A stretch of DNA of 6,975 nt, taken from contig JAUVTI010000105.1 in NCBI GenBank assembly GCA_030601605.1, positions 1-6,975 of the forward strand. Reading direction: 5' to 3'. A program made the position numbers and the translations under genes. Positions 1-6,668 of this stretch are shown here, piece after piece (position 1 is the stretch's first letter; the number at the start of each line of letters is the position of its first letter). The notes beneath the pieces were generated by a model. The model did no database searches and was not told where the DNA came from. It was given only the letters and a program-made list of their open reading frames with translations. Source of the stretch: Gemmatimonadales bacterium. GTDB taxonomy: Bacteria; Gemmatimonadota; Gemmatimonadetes; Gemmatimonadales; GWC2-71-9.

Positions 1-99
1 GGACCCGGGGACATCACCGAGGCCATCGAGTCGAACAGCGCCATTCAGGATATGGGTGACGTCTTCCCAACGCCGTTCAGCGATTCGCGCTGCGACTAG
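1..99 (+). CDS. C-terminal end of an unrecognised protein (5' end outside window)
   Basis: Frame 1 is open from the window edge to a TAG at 97-99, giving 32 residues that end in PTPFSDSRCD. Third codon positions are mostly G or C, as in the clear genes of this window, which supports coding. The tail is acidic and polar, with no membrane segment or recognisable motif. I cannot name the family; the rest of the gene lies to the left. It could be an exported protein, but this fragment is too short to judge. A small inverted repeat follows 24 bp after the stop. Confidence 0.5.
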   Translation, partial: GPGDITEAIESNSAIQDMGDVFPTPFSDSRCD

Positions 100-122
100 G
101 GCCGCGCTTGACCCCACCTGAC

Positions 123-162
123 GGCCTCCTCGGATCGTGCATTCCCACGGTTTGAGGAGGCC
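123..162. terminator. Inverted repeat, possible weak terminator after the first gene
   Basis: GGCCTCCTC (123-131) and GAGGAGGCC (154-162) are perfect 9-bp reverse complements separated by 22 bases. The position just downstream of the first gene's stop suits a transcription end. The loop is long and only a short CTTTCG follows, so it is not a classic intrinsic terminator. A protein-binding dyad is the alternative. Confidence 0.35.
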
Positions 163-250
163 TCGTGCTTTCGGGGGTAGGCGGGTCCGCTCTTGACGCC
201 ACGGCATTCCCCTCCACTTTGGTGCCAATTCTCCAACCCCACGGGCCAGG

Positions 251-469
251 ATGGAGATCTCGCTACTTGCAGCGCTCGCTCAGGAGGAGGCCGTCGACGT
301 CAGTCTGAGCCAGGCGTTGCTGATCGGCATCGTCTACATCCTCATCTTCGGGATCAGCGTCTTCACCGCCGGGCGCACGGCGAAACGGCTCGACATCCGC
401 CGGTCGACTGCCAGGGATGCGCTGCCAGCCTCCCAACGACGAGTGGAGCCCGCCGAATCGGCAAGGTGA
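251..469 (+). CDS. Putative small single-span membrane protein (72 aa)
   Basis: The 72-residue product starts MEISLLAALAQEE, has a hydrophobic stretch at about residues 22-42 (ALLIGIVYILIFGISVFTAG) and then a positively charged stretch (GRTAKRLDIRR). This fits one membrane helix with the basic C-terminal side in the cytoplasm. Codons 10-50 are strongly G/C at position three, which argues for real coding. The last 20 residues lose that bias and look like a degenerate tail. No clear Shine-Dalgarno precedes the ATG, so the start is uncertain. No family is recognised. The next feature on this strand is the 21-bp repeat array; the TfoX-like gene converges from the right. Confidence 0.45.
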   Translation: MEISLLAALAQEEAVDVSLSQALLIGIVYILIFGISVFTAGRTAKRLDIRRSTARDALPASQRRVEPAESAR

Positions 470-519
470 GTTCGCCCACTCCGCCCGCGCGCCCGCAGGC
501 GGCAGATGGACGGAGTACA

Positions 520-728
520 ACGGGGTGATGTCCACGGACAACGGGGTGATGTCCACGGACAAACGGCTGATGTCCATGGACAAATGGCTGATGTCCACGG
601 ACAAACGGCTGATGTCATGGACAAATGGCCGATGTCCACGGACAAATGGCTGATGTCTATGGACAAACGGCTGATGGCCATGGACAAATGGCTGATGTCC
701 AGGGACAAAGCACCGATGCACACGGACG
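520..728. repeat. 21-bp tandem repeat array with palindromic cores
   Basis: Units start at 520, 541, 562, 583, 604, 624, 645, 666 and 687, with a degenerate tenth at 708-728. All are 21 bp except the fifth, which is 20 bp through loss of one C. Each unit is a 9-base spacer (typically AATGGCTGA or AACGGCTGA) followed by a core TGTCC-NN-GGACA. In unit 3 the core TGTCCATGGACA is a perfect 12-bp palindrome, and the 5-bp arms are intact in units 1, 2, 3, 4, 6 and 9. GGACA of one unit can also pair with TGTCC of the next across the 9-base spacer, so a transcript of either strand could fold into a row of short hairpins. Units 1 and 2 are identical. The array lies between converging 3' ends, not upstream of a gene. 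It has no unique spacers, so it is not CRISPR. Confidence 0.95.
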
Positions 729-811
729 CCTCGTGACACCAAGTGCCCTTCCGCCAGGGACTTAGGCCGAATCCCGTCGTGGAGGCGCGCCAGGACTCCT
801 CTGATCCAGAG

Positions 812-1087
812 CTACCTCGCCGCCCGCCGCGCCCACTCCACCAACAGACCGGCACCCTCCAGCACGTCGGCGGGCACTTCGTAGTAGTTCCTGAGGGTCT
901 GCTTCTCGGTGGGTCTGAACGGCTTCATGCCGCGCGCTTCGTACTCACTGCGCGTCTGGTCGTAGGTCTTGAAGTAGACGCGGCCATCCGCCACGATGCC
1001 AAAGAACGTGGCATCAGCGTAGAGCCCGAAGCCTCCGAACATGCCCCGGGCACGGACGCCCTGCAGCTCCCGCAGTTGATCCAGCAC
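812..1087 (-). CDS. TfoX N-terminal domain family protein
   Basis: The 91-residue product carries the TfoX/Sxy N-terminal fold signature: VRARGMFGGFGLY at residues 11-23, FFGIVADGRVYFK at 28-40, then FEARG-like EYEARGMKPFRP near 49-59 and the closing YYEVPADVLE...LVEWARRAA. In Haemophilus and E. coli, TfoX/Sxy promotes competence gene expression; stand-alone N-terminal-domain proteins like this one are common and their role is mostly unknown, so I do not assign competence. The GTG start at 1087 has AAGGA four bases upstream. However, the same frame continues upstream as GARDESFKDYV, which looks like the family's first helix, back to the esterase stop with no start codon in it. The protein may thus be N-terminally shortened. 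It lies 30 bp behind the esterase, probably in one transcript. Confidence 0.85.
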   Translation of the reverse strand: MLDQLRELQGVRARGMFGGFGLYADATFFGIVADGRVYFKTYDQTRSEYEARGMKPFRPTEKQTLRNYYEVPADVLEGAGLLVEWARRAAR

Positions 1088-1091
1088 GTAG

Positions 1092-1096
1092 TCCTT
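1092..1096 (-). promoter_or_regulatory. Shine-Dalgarno supporting the GTG start of the TfoX-like gene
   Basis: AAGGA on the minus strand, four bases before GTG at 1087-1085. It is the only start/ribosome-site pair between the esterase stop and the conserved domain, although using it drops family-like residues upstream. Confidence 0.45.
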
Positions 1097-1117
1097 GAAT
1101 GACTCGTCGCGCGCCCC

Positions 1118-2014
1118 CTACGGCTCCTCGTCCAGGAAGAACTCCGCTATTTCCCACGCCGGGTCCATGTCCCCCTTGGGCCACACGTGCGGGGCGCCTT
1201 GGATCGTGTACAGCGCCACGCGAGCCGCGCCCAGGCACTGGTTGTAGCGATCCACCCTTACGCTCCACCCGTCGTCCACCGTGTCGGGCACCGAGCGCAC
1301 AACCGGAAGGTCCGAGCAGCCATCAAACCCGCGCCATAGCCGGATGGTGGATTCCGCCGAGATCGTGGTGAACGGCCCCCGTTCGAGGCTGCCCCGGAAT
1401 GGGAAGACGGCGTCTCTCGTGCCCGACATGAGAGCGAACTTCACGGGGAGCGAGGGTTCACACTCGAGGCTCAGGGGCCGGGACATGGTGGCCGCGACCA
1501 CTGCGACTCCAGCGAAGTGCTCGGCGGCGTCACATCCCACCCGGTCTGCGAAGAGCCCCCCCTGAGAGAACCCGACGGCGTACACTCGCCCGCGGTCCAC
1601 GGCCCAGTCCCGCTCCACATGGTCGATCAGCGCAAGCAGGAAACCGACGTCGTCGGTTCCCTCGACATCGGCGGTCGAGCACTCGCAGCCCTCCGCCCAA
1701 TCAACGAGTGCGTCGGGGTAGACCACTATGATCCCGAAACTGTCGGCGACCGCGTCGAACCCCGACAGCTCGCGCATCTTCGCACCGTCCGACGGCGGAG
1801 AGGTCTGGTGCAGCGCGAAGAGCAACGGAGCGGGAGTGTCGTGCGTTACCTTGCGGGACACGTAGACGTCGAACACCCTCACTTGGCCGCCGAATGTCAG
1901 CGTGTCGGTGGTGCCACCGCCGGGGGCCAGCGAATCGTCGCCGCACGCCGCCGCACCGGCCGCGAGGATCGAGGCCAGCAGAGCGGCAGCGGCGAATTCG
2001 TTAGACTTGATCAC
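1118..2014 (-). CDS. LpqC/PHB-depolymerase-like esterase, probable lipoprotein
   Basis: This is an alpha/beta-hydrolase of the LpqC/polyhydroxybutyrate-depolymerase/feruloyl-esterase group (COG3509 type), likely cleaving ester bonds outside the inner membrane; the substrate cannot be told. From the GTG at 2014 (298 aa): signal peptide 1-23 with hydrophobic AAAALLASILAAGAA and a probable lipid-modified Cys24 (weak lipobox, Ala at -3), then a low-complexity linker. LLFALHQTSPPSDG supplies the oxyanion region, DDVGFLLALIDHV at about 121-133 is the family's hallmark, GFSQGG holds nucleophile Ser150, SGTRDAVFP holds Asp201 and GAPHVWP holds His276. Six further cysteines suggest disulfides. A GTG at 2029 would add five residues; I prefer 2014 because it gives a shorter, Lys-containing n-region. 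Neither start has a good ribosome site. The gene heads an apparent two-gene unit with the TfoX-like gene. Confidence 0.85.
   Translation of the reverse strand: MIKSNEFAAAALLASILAAGAAACGDDSLAPGGGTTDTLTFGGQVRVFDVYVSRKVTHDTPAPLLFALHQTSPPSDGAKMRELSGFDAVADSFGIIVVYPDALVDWAEGCECSTADVEGTDDVGFLLALIDHVERDWAVDRGRVYAVGFSQGGLFADRVGCDAAEHFAGVAVVAATMSRPLSLECEPSLPVKFALMSGTRDAVFPFRGSLERGPFTTISAESTIRLWRGFDGCSDLPVVRSVPDTVDDGWSVRVDRYNQCLGAARVALYTIQGAPHVWPKGDMDPAWEIAEFFLDEEP
2002..2007 (+). promoter_or_regulatory. Possible -10 element for a leaderless hydrolase mRNA
   Basis: TAGACT matches the TANNNT pattern and ends 8 bases before ATG 2016, with no ribosome site in between. No convincing -35 is seen. It lies inside the esterase signal-peptide codons on the opposite strand. 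This is a weak call. Confidence 0.25.
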
Positions 2015-2015
2015 G

Positions 2016-2810
2016 ATGGAAACGGACACCCTCTCGATTACGATCGGCGCCCGGCCGATCTCACTCAGCTACTTCGCGAGGCCGGCGCCGGGCGAGCCCG
2101 TACTCTATCTGCACGGGCTGGGCTGCACCAAGCGCGATTTCACTGGCGCCGCCGAGCAGGACGGCCTCCCGGGCCACGCGCTCCTCGCGTTCGATTTCCC
2201 CGGATGCGGCGAGTCTCCGTACCCCCCCGGGGAGCCGCTGAGCGTGGACGACCTGGTCGAGATAGCCCGGGCGTTTCTCCAGGCCCGCGGCGTGGAGAGC
2301 GCCACCGTCGTGGGCCACAGCATGGGCGGGCTCACCGCGCTCAAGTTCGCCGTCCGCTATCCCAACATGGTGCGCCGGCTGGTGAGCGTCGAAGGGAACC
2401 TGGCCCCCGAAGACTGCTTCTTCTCGCGGCAGGCACTGCCGTACCAGTTCAGCGAGTTCGAGCGGACCTTCTACACCGAGTTCGAGCAGTGGCTGGTCGC
2501 GGCCGGGAAGCAGGGCTACGCGTGGTACGCCGAACACCTGCGCGAGAGCGCCACCGCTCCCGCCTTCTACCACTACTGCCGCTCGATCGTCGCGCACTCG
2601 GACACCGATCCGCTGACTGCCGAGTTCATCCGGCTGGAGATACCGCGCCTGCTGATCTACGGGTCCGAGAGCGCCGGGCTGACCTACCTTGCTACCCTGG
2701 CTGCCGCGGGAGTTCCGCTCCACGAGGTGCCCGAAAGCAGCCACTTCCCTGCCTATTCGAACCCGGGGGACTACTATCGGGCCATTCGTGAGTTCCTGGA
2801 GTCGACGTAG
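2016..2810 (+). CDS. Alpha/beta hydrolase (264 aa)
   Basis: This is a soluble alpha/beta-fold hydrolase with no signal peptide, so probably cytoplasmic. Visible elements in order: VLYLHGLG (oxyanion, HGLG at 33-36), AFDFPGCGES at 58-67, the nucleophile elbow GHSMGG with Ser102, a helical lid region at about 130-200 (rich in Phe, Tyr, Trp), LLIYGSESAG at about 212-221 and SSHFP with His243. The usual Asp of the GxxD position is not seen; Glu218 stands near that place, so the acid residue is uncertain. The family includes esterases, haloperoxidase-like and C-C hydrolases, and the substrate cannot be predicted. The frame is open back to an ATG at 1902, but those 38 codons are the antisense of the esterase signal peptide, and the hydrolase fold needs nothing before 2016. 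No Shine-Dalgarno precedes ATG 2016; a TAGACT at 2002-2007 would fit a leaderless transcript. Confidence 0.88.
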   Translation: METDTLSITIGARPISLSYFARPAPGEPVLYLHGLGCTKRDFTGAAEQDGLPGHALLAFDFPGCGESPYPPGEPLSVDDLVEIARAFLQARGVESATVVGHSMGGLTALKFAVRYPNMVRRLVSVEGNLAPEDCFFSRQALPYQFSEFERTFYTEFEQWLVAAGKQGYAWYAEHLRESATAPAFYHYCRSIVAHSDTDPLTAEFIRLEIPRLLIYGSESAGLTYLATLAAAGVPLHEVPESSHFPAYSNPGDYYRAIREFLEST

Positions 2811-2913
2811 GGACCATGGGCCGGGAACCTCTCGGCCACGTGGCGGGTTAGGAAGGTGAGGGCGCGCGCAACGGCACGCTCTGGCGAGATACTTTAGCGA
2901 AGCGAAGCTGTAT

Positions 2914-2946
2914 GAAGTGCCGCGGGACGATCCCCCGCGGCGCTTC
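2914..2946. terminator. Strong hairpin between convergent genes, likely bidirectional terminator
   Basis: GAAGTGCCGCGGG (2914-2926) pairs with CCCGCGGCGCTTC (2934-2946) over 13 pairs with one G-T wobble and a 7-base loop. A second layer, AGCGAAGCG at 2896-2904, can pair with CGCTTCGCT at 2941-2949. The hairpin starts 11 bp past the kinase stop on the minus strand and about 100 bp past the hydrolase stop on the plus strand. T-runs are poor on both sides (GCTTTAG on plus), so termination may need Rho or work mainly through the stem. Confidence 0.6.
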
Positions 2947-2957
2947 GCTTTAGCTGA

Positions 2958-5900
2958 CTAGCTCGAGTCCGCCGGAGCGCGCGACCCGTGGATTTCCTCG
3001 AGCCACCTCTCCACCGAGTCCTGCAGCGCCACCGGCGGTCCGTCCGCGCGACGCACGATGCGCCGGAGCTCTCGGTACACGCTGCTGGCGGCCAGTGGAT
3101 CACCCGTAGCGCGCAATGCCCTGGCCCGCAGGGGCCAGATGTCCATCCAGGCAACCTGGTCCACGAACCCGGCCATATGCTCGAAGCTCGCCGTCGCCGC
3201 AAGAGCCTCGTCGTGGTCGCCCATCGCCGCCGCCAGCCTCACACGCTGGAGGTGAAGCGGCCACAGCGATCCCAGCAATCCGAACGTCACCTGCTCCAGG
3301 CTGTAGCGCTGCGTCGCCTGCTGCCAGACGCCTACTGCGCGCAGTGTGTCACCGGCCTCCAACGCGTCCATCGCCTCGAGGTCGTCACGCAGGCTGAGCT
3401 CAAGCGGCGACGGGAACTCCGCCCGCTCGATGCGGTCTCCGAGCCGCACCGCGGCGTCGGTCGCCGCCCGCGAATCTCGGTCCCGATACCAGCGCGCAGC
3501 GAGCCACAGGGACACACCGTCCTCTTCTTCATCCTCCATCAGCCGCCGTGCCGCGGCGACTTGGCTAGCTGAATCACCCAGGCTGGCGACTCCCGTCACC
3601 GCGGTCAGCAGGATCCACTGGTCGAGATCCTGGCGCGTTACGCCCCAGCGCCGCCCCTGCCGCACGAGCGCGGCTGCGGACGCCGCGCGGCCGGTGCCCA
3701 CCAGGCTGGCCAGGCGCATGCGGAAGGCGATGCTGCGCTCCTGCCTCGTCCTCGCCCGGTCCCAGAGCGCGTCGATGGCCTGATGTGCCACCTCGCGATC
3801 AACCGGAGACTGCTCGAACTCGCCGGCCGAGAGCGCCAGCATCTCGAGTACGATTGCTGGCCGCTCGTCGAACGACCCGATCGCCTTGACCCTGCCACCG
3901 ACCGTGCCGTAGACCAGCGTGTCCACCATTCGGATGAGCTCTGCCCAGTCCGAAGTGCTGTCTATCTGGAGATACTGGTCGATGTAGCGCCGCGCCCGGG
4001 ACTCCTGTTCCTGCATGATGGCTATTCTAGCCAGCTGGAGGATGGCCGCCGCGAAGTTCGGGTCGAGCGAGTGCGCCCGCTCGAAGTCGAGGCGCGCGAG
4101 TGCCGGGTGCAGGCCCAACAGCGGCCCGAAGTTCACGCGCAGGTAGCCCAGTATGAACCACGCATCCACTGCGTCGGGGTGATCGTCCGCTATGCTCTGA
4201 AACACCTGCTGCGCTTCCTCCACCTGTCCGTCTCGAACCAGGAGCTCGTACCCTTCCAGCAGTTGCCGCGTGGTCGGATCCAGGCCCTCCTTGTACCTGC
4301 CGGCCGCATCCAGCGCGAACTTCAGCTCCTGCGTGGCGCGCGTGGGCTGGATGCGGAGGATCTCGGCTAGCATTCGCTTGACGTAGGCCGGAGCGTAGGC
4401 GGAGTCGAGCCGGATGACCTCGTCGAATCGGCGCACGGCCGAGTCGTAGGCACCGCGGCGGAAGTAGGTCTCGCCCTCGAGATAGACGTTGAGCGCGTGC
4501 AGTCCGCGTGGGAGCGCCAGGTTCCACCCCGCCCGCTCACCGGCCAGGCGCTCGCCGAAGGCCTGTGCCACGATCCCCGAGACCAGCGCCGGGAGGCTGT
4601 CCGTGGGACCCGCAATCTCACTGGTCCGCACGAGCCGCTGCGTGCCGGCCTCCCGCACCTGTACCTCGAGTCGCAGCTCGCCCGACGGCGAGACGTCTGC
4701 TGTTCCCCACAGGACCTCGGAGACCGCAAACTCGGCAGCCAGATAGGACGTGAGCGTATCCAGGCCTGGACTCGTATCGCGGAAGTGCTCGGCGAGAACC
4801 GCGCGCACACGCTCCGTGGACAGGATCCGGTAATCGGGCATCCAGCGGAGCTGCTTCTCGATCGCCTGTGGCAGCGCCGACTCAAGGTTGGTGCCATCGA
4901 CAGCCCCGGTGACCGAGAACGGCAACACGGCAATGGTGGAAACCGACGGCGTGGGGCTTGCACCCTGGCCGCCGAAGATCGCCCAACCTCCGACCATGCC
5001 GAGCACAGCCGCGGCCGTGATACCCACAACCCAGCGCCACGGACGACGCCGCTTCGCGGCCTCACGCAGCTGGTCGAGCCACTCGTCCGCCGAGCGGGGC
5101 CGGCGCACCCGGTCCAGCGCCAGAGGCGCCGCGAGAGCCTTGGCCTGCGCGTAATTGAGATCGGGACGCGCGATCATCATGGCGCGCTCGGCAGCGGTGA
5201 TGTCGGAGAACATCTCGAGGCGCTGGCCCGTCAGCGCCTCGCACGCCACCGCCGCCAGGGCGTAGAGATCGGCGCGCCCATCGATGTGCTCGCCGTCGGA
5301 CGCCTGCTCCGGCGCCATGTAGGCCGGCGTGCCGACCACCGCTCCGGTCTGCGTGATCGACTCGTCGCCCGCCGCGCTGATGGCCCGCGCAATGCCGAAG
5401 TCCGCGACCTGGGCGTGACCCGCCGAGAGCAGGATGTTCTCGGGCTTGATGTCCCGGTGCACGATGTCGTGGCCGTGAGCGTAGCTCAGAGCGCTAGCGA
5501 CCTCCCCGACCAGCTTCAGCACCTCCTCGAGAGGGAGCTGCCCACGACGTCTCAAGTAGACGCGTAGCGACTCACCCTCTACAAACGGCATCACGTAGTA
5601 GAGGTACCCGCCGGCTTCTCCCGAGTCGTGCACCGGCAGGATATGAGGATGCTGCAGGCGAGCGGTGATCTCGATCTCGCGCAGGAAGCGTGTCGGCCCC
5701 AGGAGTGTGGCCAACTCCTCGTGCAGCACTTTGACGGCGACGTGGCGATTGTGCTTGAGGTCCTGTGCGAGATATACCGTCGCCATTCCGCCACGGCCGA
5801 TCTCGCGCTCGACGATGTAACGATCCGCCAGCGCAGCCTTTACGCGGCTGAAGTGGACTTCGCCGGTCTGGAGGGTTCTGTCGGTGTCGGGCCGCGACGT

Positions 5901-6008
5901 CCCGCGGCCAGTGCCCAGCTCCGTGGCAGTGCCACAGGATGGGCAGAAGGCCGAACCACCGGGAACAGGCGTGGAGCAGGCCGGGCAGCTGTCTGTAGGA
6001 GGCACCAT
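2958..6008 (-). CDS. Membrane-spanning Ser/Thr protein kinase with zinc ribbon and TPR-like exterior (1016 aa)
   Basis: A PknB-type protein kinase that phosphorylates Ser/Thr residues, anchored by one membrane helix. Residues from ATG 6008: zinc ribbon CPAC/CPSC (Cys8, 11, 22, 25); kinase domain about 64-315 with glycine loop GRGGMATVY (71-79), Lys93 in VAVK, Glu111, HRDIKPEN (Asp186, 184-191), DFG (Asp203), GTPAYMAPEQ (226-235). All catalytic residues are present, so it should be active. The lobe after YALAAVACEALTGQ is a little short and lacks the usual PPF. Membrane span about 326-345 after RRRPWRW. Then a CsgG/FlgO-like segment beginning TIAVLPF (about 358-490), and helical TPR-like repeats from about 504 to 980. 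Kinase inside, repeats outside is inferred. The frame opens at a TTG at 6065, but ATG 6008 has GGTGA four bases upstream and leads straight into the zinc ribbon. It follows two barrel-like genes on the same strand after 136 bp. Confidence 0.93.
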   Translation of the reverse strand: MVPPTDSCPACSTPVPGGSAFCPSCGTATELGTGRGTSRPDTDRTLQTGEVHFSRVKAALADRYIVEREIGRGGMATVYLAQDLKHNRHVAVKVLHEELATLLGPTRFLREIEITARLQHPHILPVHDSGEAGGYLYYVMPFVEGESLRVYLRRRGQLPLEEVLKLVGEVASALSYAHGHDIVHRDIKPENILLSAGHAQVADFGIARAISAAGDESITQTGAVVGTPAYMAPEQASDGEHIDGRADLYALAAVACEALTGQRLEMFSDITAAERAMMIARPDLNYAQAKALAAPLALDRVRRPRSADEWLDQLREAAKRRRPWRWVVGITAAAVLGMVGGWAIFGGQGASPTPSVSTIAVLPFSVTGAVDGTNLESALPQAIEKQLRWMPDYRILSTERVRAVLAEHFRDTSPGLDTLTSYLAAEFAVSEVLWGTADVSPSGELRLEVQVREAGTQRLVRTSEIAGPTDSLPALVSGIVAQAFGERLAGERAGWNLALPRGLHALNVYLEGETYFRRGAYDSAVRRFDEVIRLDSAYAPAYVKRMLAEILRIQPTRATQELKFALDAAGRYKEGLDPTTRQLLEGYELLVRDGQVEEAQQVFQSIADDHPDAVDAWFILGYLRVNFGPLLGLHPALARLDFERAHSLDPNFAAAILQLARIAIMQEQESRARRYIDQYLQIDSTSDWAELIRMVDTLVYGTVGGRVKAIGSFDERPAIVLEMLALSAGEFEQSPVDREVAHQAIDALWDRARTRQERSIAFRMRLASLVGTGRAASAAALVRQGRRWGVTRQDLDQWILLTAVTGVASLGDSASQVAAARRLMEDEEEDGVSLWLAARWYRDRDSRAATDAAVRLGDRIERAEFPSPLELSLRDDLEAMDALEAGDTLRAVGVWQQATQRYSLEQVTFGLLGSLWPLHLQRVRLAAAMGDHDEALAATASFEHMAGFVDQVAWMDIWPLRARALRATGDPLAASSVYRELRRIVRRADGPPVALQDSVERWLEEIHGSRAPADSS

Positions 6009-6105
6009 CACGTCACCGGTTGTGCTGATGCCTGTGAAGATGCAGTCGGCATCGCACGGCGGCAAGCGGGCTTGGCAGGTGTGGTCGCGTCAACCAGCCG
6101 GCGCG

Positions 6106-6139
6106 GGGCCGGGGTGTTGGGGCCCGGTGAGTCCGGCCC
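6106..6139 (-). terminator. GC-rich inverted repeat after barrel gene 1
   Basis: GGGCCGG (6106-6112) and CCGGCCC (6133-6139) are perfect 7-bp complements, starting 5 bp past the barrel gene stop. The loop itself holds another GGGCCC palindrome, so several folds compete. No T-run follows on the minus strand. It may lower read-through from the barrel genes into the kinase. Confidence 0.35.
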
Positions 6140-6399
6140 GGTCGCTAGTGACTCAGAATGCTGATGCCTGCCCTTGCCTCGAAGACGCCCACGCCCTCCG
6201 GCCAACCGTATGTCACGGCGACGTCGAGTAGCCAGAGATCGGCAAACTCGTAGCCGACACCGCCGGTCAAGCCGAAGCCCGCAAGGGTCTCTGCCCCGAA
6301 TTCCTGCACGCCAAAGAATTCCGTCCACGAGAATACACCCACTCCACCGCTCAACTGCACTTTGGGAGATGGAAGGTAGGTAACGCCTACGGCTGAGAT
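6137..6399. repeat. Tandem gene duplication, copy 1 segment
   Basis: The block 6137-6399 matches 6714-6975 (offset 577, then 568 after a 9-base gap). It includes the shared CCCGGTCGCTAGTGACTCAG across the stop codons; similarity stops at 6136/6713. The copy therefore took about ten bases of 3' flank along with the gene. Confidence 0.85.
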
Positions 6400-6663
6400 A
6401 CCTGCGATAACGAGATTCGAGGAGCCGCCCAAGGTAAACCAGTTGGACCTGCCCAAGTAATACACCTGCAGGGACGGATTCACCTGCGCACCAATCTTGA
6501 TATCGGTCGCAACGCCCCCTCGCGTGCCTCCGTCCGAGACGGAGGTCAGCCCGGCACCGATGCCGAACCCGATGATGAATCCACTGCGTTGGGCTTGCAA
6601 CTCGCCCACAGCGACAAACGATAGACTGAGGACAAGAGCGGTTAGCGCAATTCTACGATGCAT
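6145..6663 (-). CDS. Small exported beta-barrel-like protein, copy 1 (172 aa)
   Basis: The product begins MHRRIALTALVLSLSFVAVGELQAQ, a clear Sec signal peptide with likely cleavage after about residue 24 (LQA|Q). The mature part (about 148 aa) is rich in Gly and alternating hydrophobic residues in short strands: SGFIIGFGIGAGL, IKIGAQVNPSLQVYYLG, LVIAGISAVGVTYLP, KVQLSGGVGVFSW, FGLTGGVGYEFADLWLLDVAVTYG, ARAGISILSH. This fits a small, perhaps eight-stranded outer-membrane barrel; strand count is inferred. The C-terminus ends in His rather than the aromatic residue typical of BAM substrates. The ATG at 6663 has GGAGG five bases upstream; the in-frame start at 6714 lacks this and would bury the signal peptide. 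A close paralogue lies 58 bp upstream. The function is unknown; a role as porin, adhesin or envelope structural protein cannot be separated. Confidence 0.8.
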   Translation of the reverse strand: MHRRIALTALVLSLSFVAVGELQAQRSGFIIGFGIGAGLTSVSDGGTRGGVATDIKIGAQVNPSLQVYYLGRSNWFTLGGSSNLVIAGISAVGVTYLPSPKVQLSGGVGVFSWTEFFGVQEFGAETLAGFGLTGGVGYEFADLWLLDVAVTYGWPEGVGVFEARAGISILSH

Positions 6664-6668
6664 TGGTG

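Noticed and set aside
193..221. Promoter with TTGACG at 193-198 for the small membrane ORF
   Set aside because: The hexamer 17 bases on is ACTTTG, too far from a -10 consensus to call.
520..728. CRISPR array
   Set aside because: Units are contiguous 21-bp copies with no unique 25-40 base spacers and no cas genes are near.
784..791. GGCGCGCC palindrome near the 3' end of the TfoX-like gene
   Set aside because: A single 8-bp GC palindrome is expected by chance in such GC-rich DNA, and no stable stem with a T-run surrounds it.
263..855. Two long minus-strand frames through the repeat array with histidine- or serine-rich heptads
   Set aside because: All three minus frames are open in the unit, so openness is automatic. 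The frames also run into unrelated sequence antisense to the small membrane ORF, and into the 3' end of the TfoX-like gene.
1517..2791. 424-codon plus-strand frame
   Set aside because: It is antisense to the esterase and out of frame with the hydrolase, is very Arg/Pro-rich, and matches no family; both overlapped genes have clear catalytic motifs.
4497..5567. 356-codon plus-strand frame opposite the kinase
   Set aside because: It is a shadow of a high-GC gene: Arg/Leu-rich with no domain, whereas the minus strand holds every kinase motif.
6065..6093. Kinase promoter with TTGACG at 6088-6093 (minus strand)
   Set aside because: The -35-like hexamer is good, but nothing resembling a -10 lies 16-19 bases downstream.
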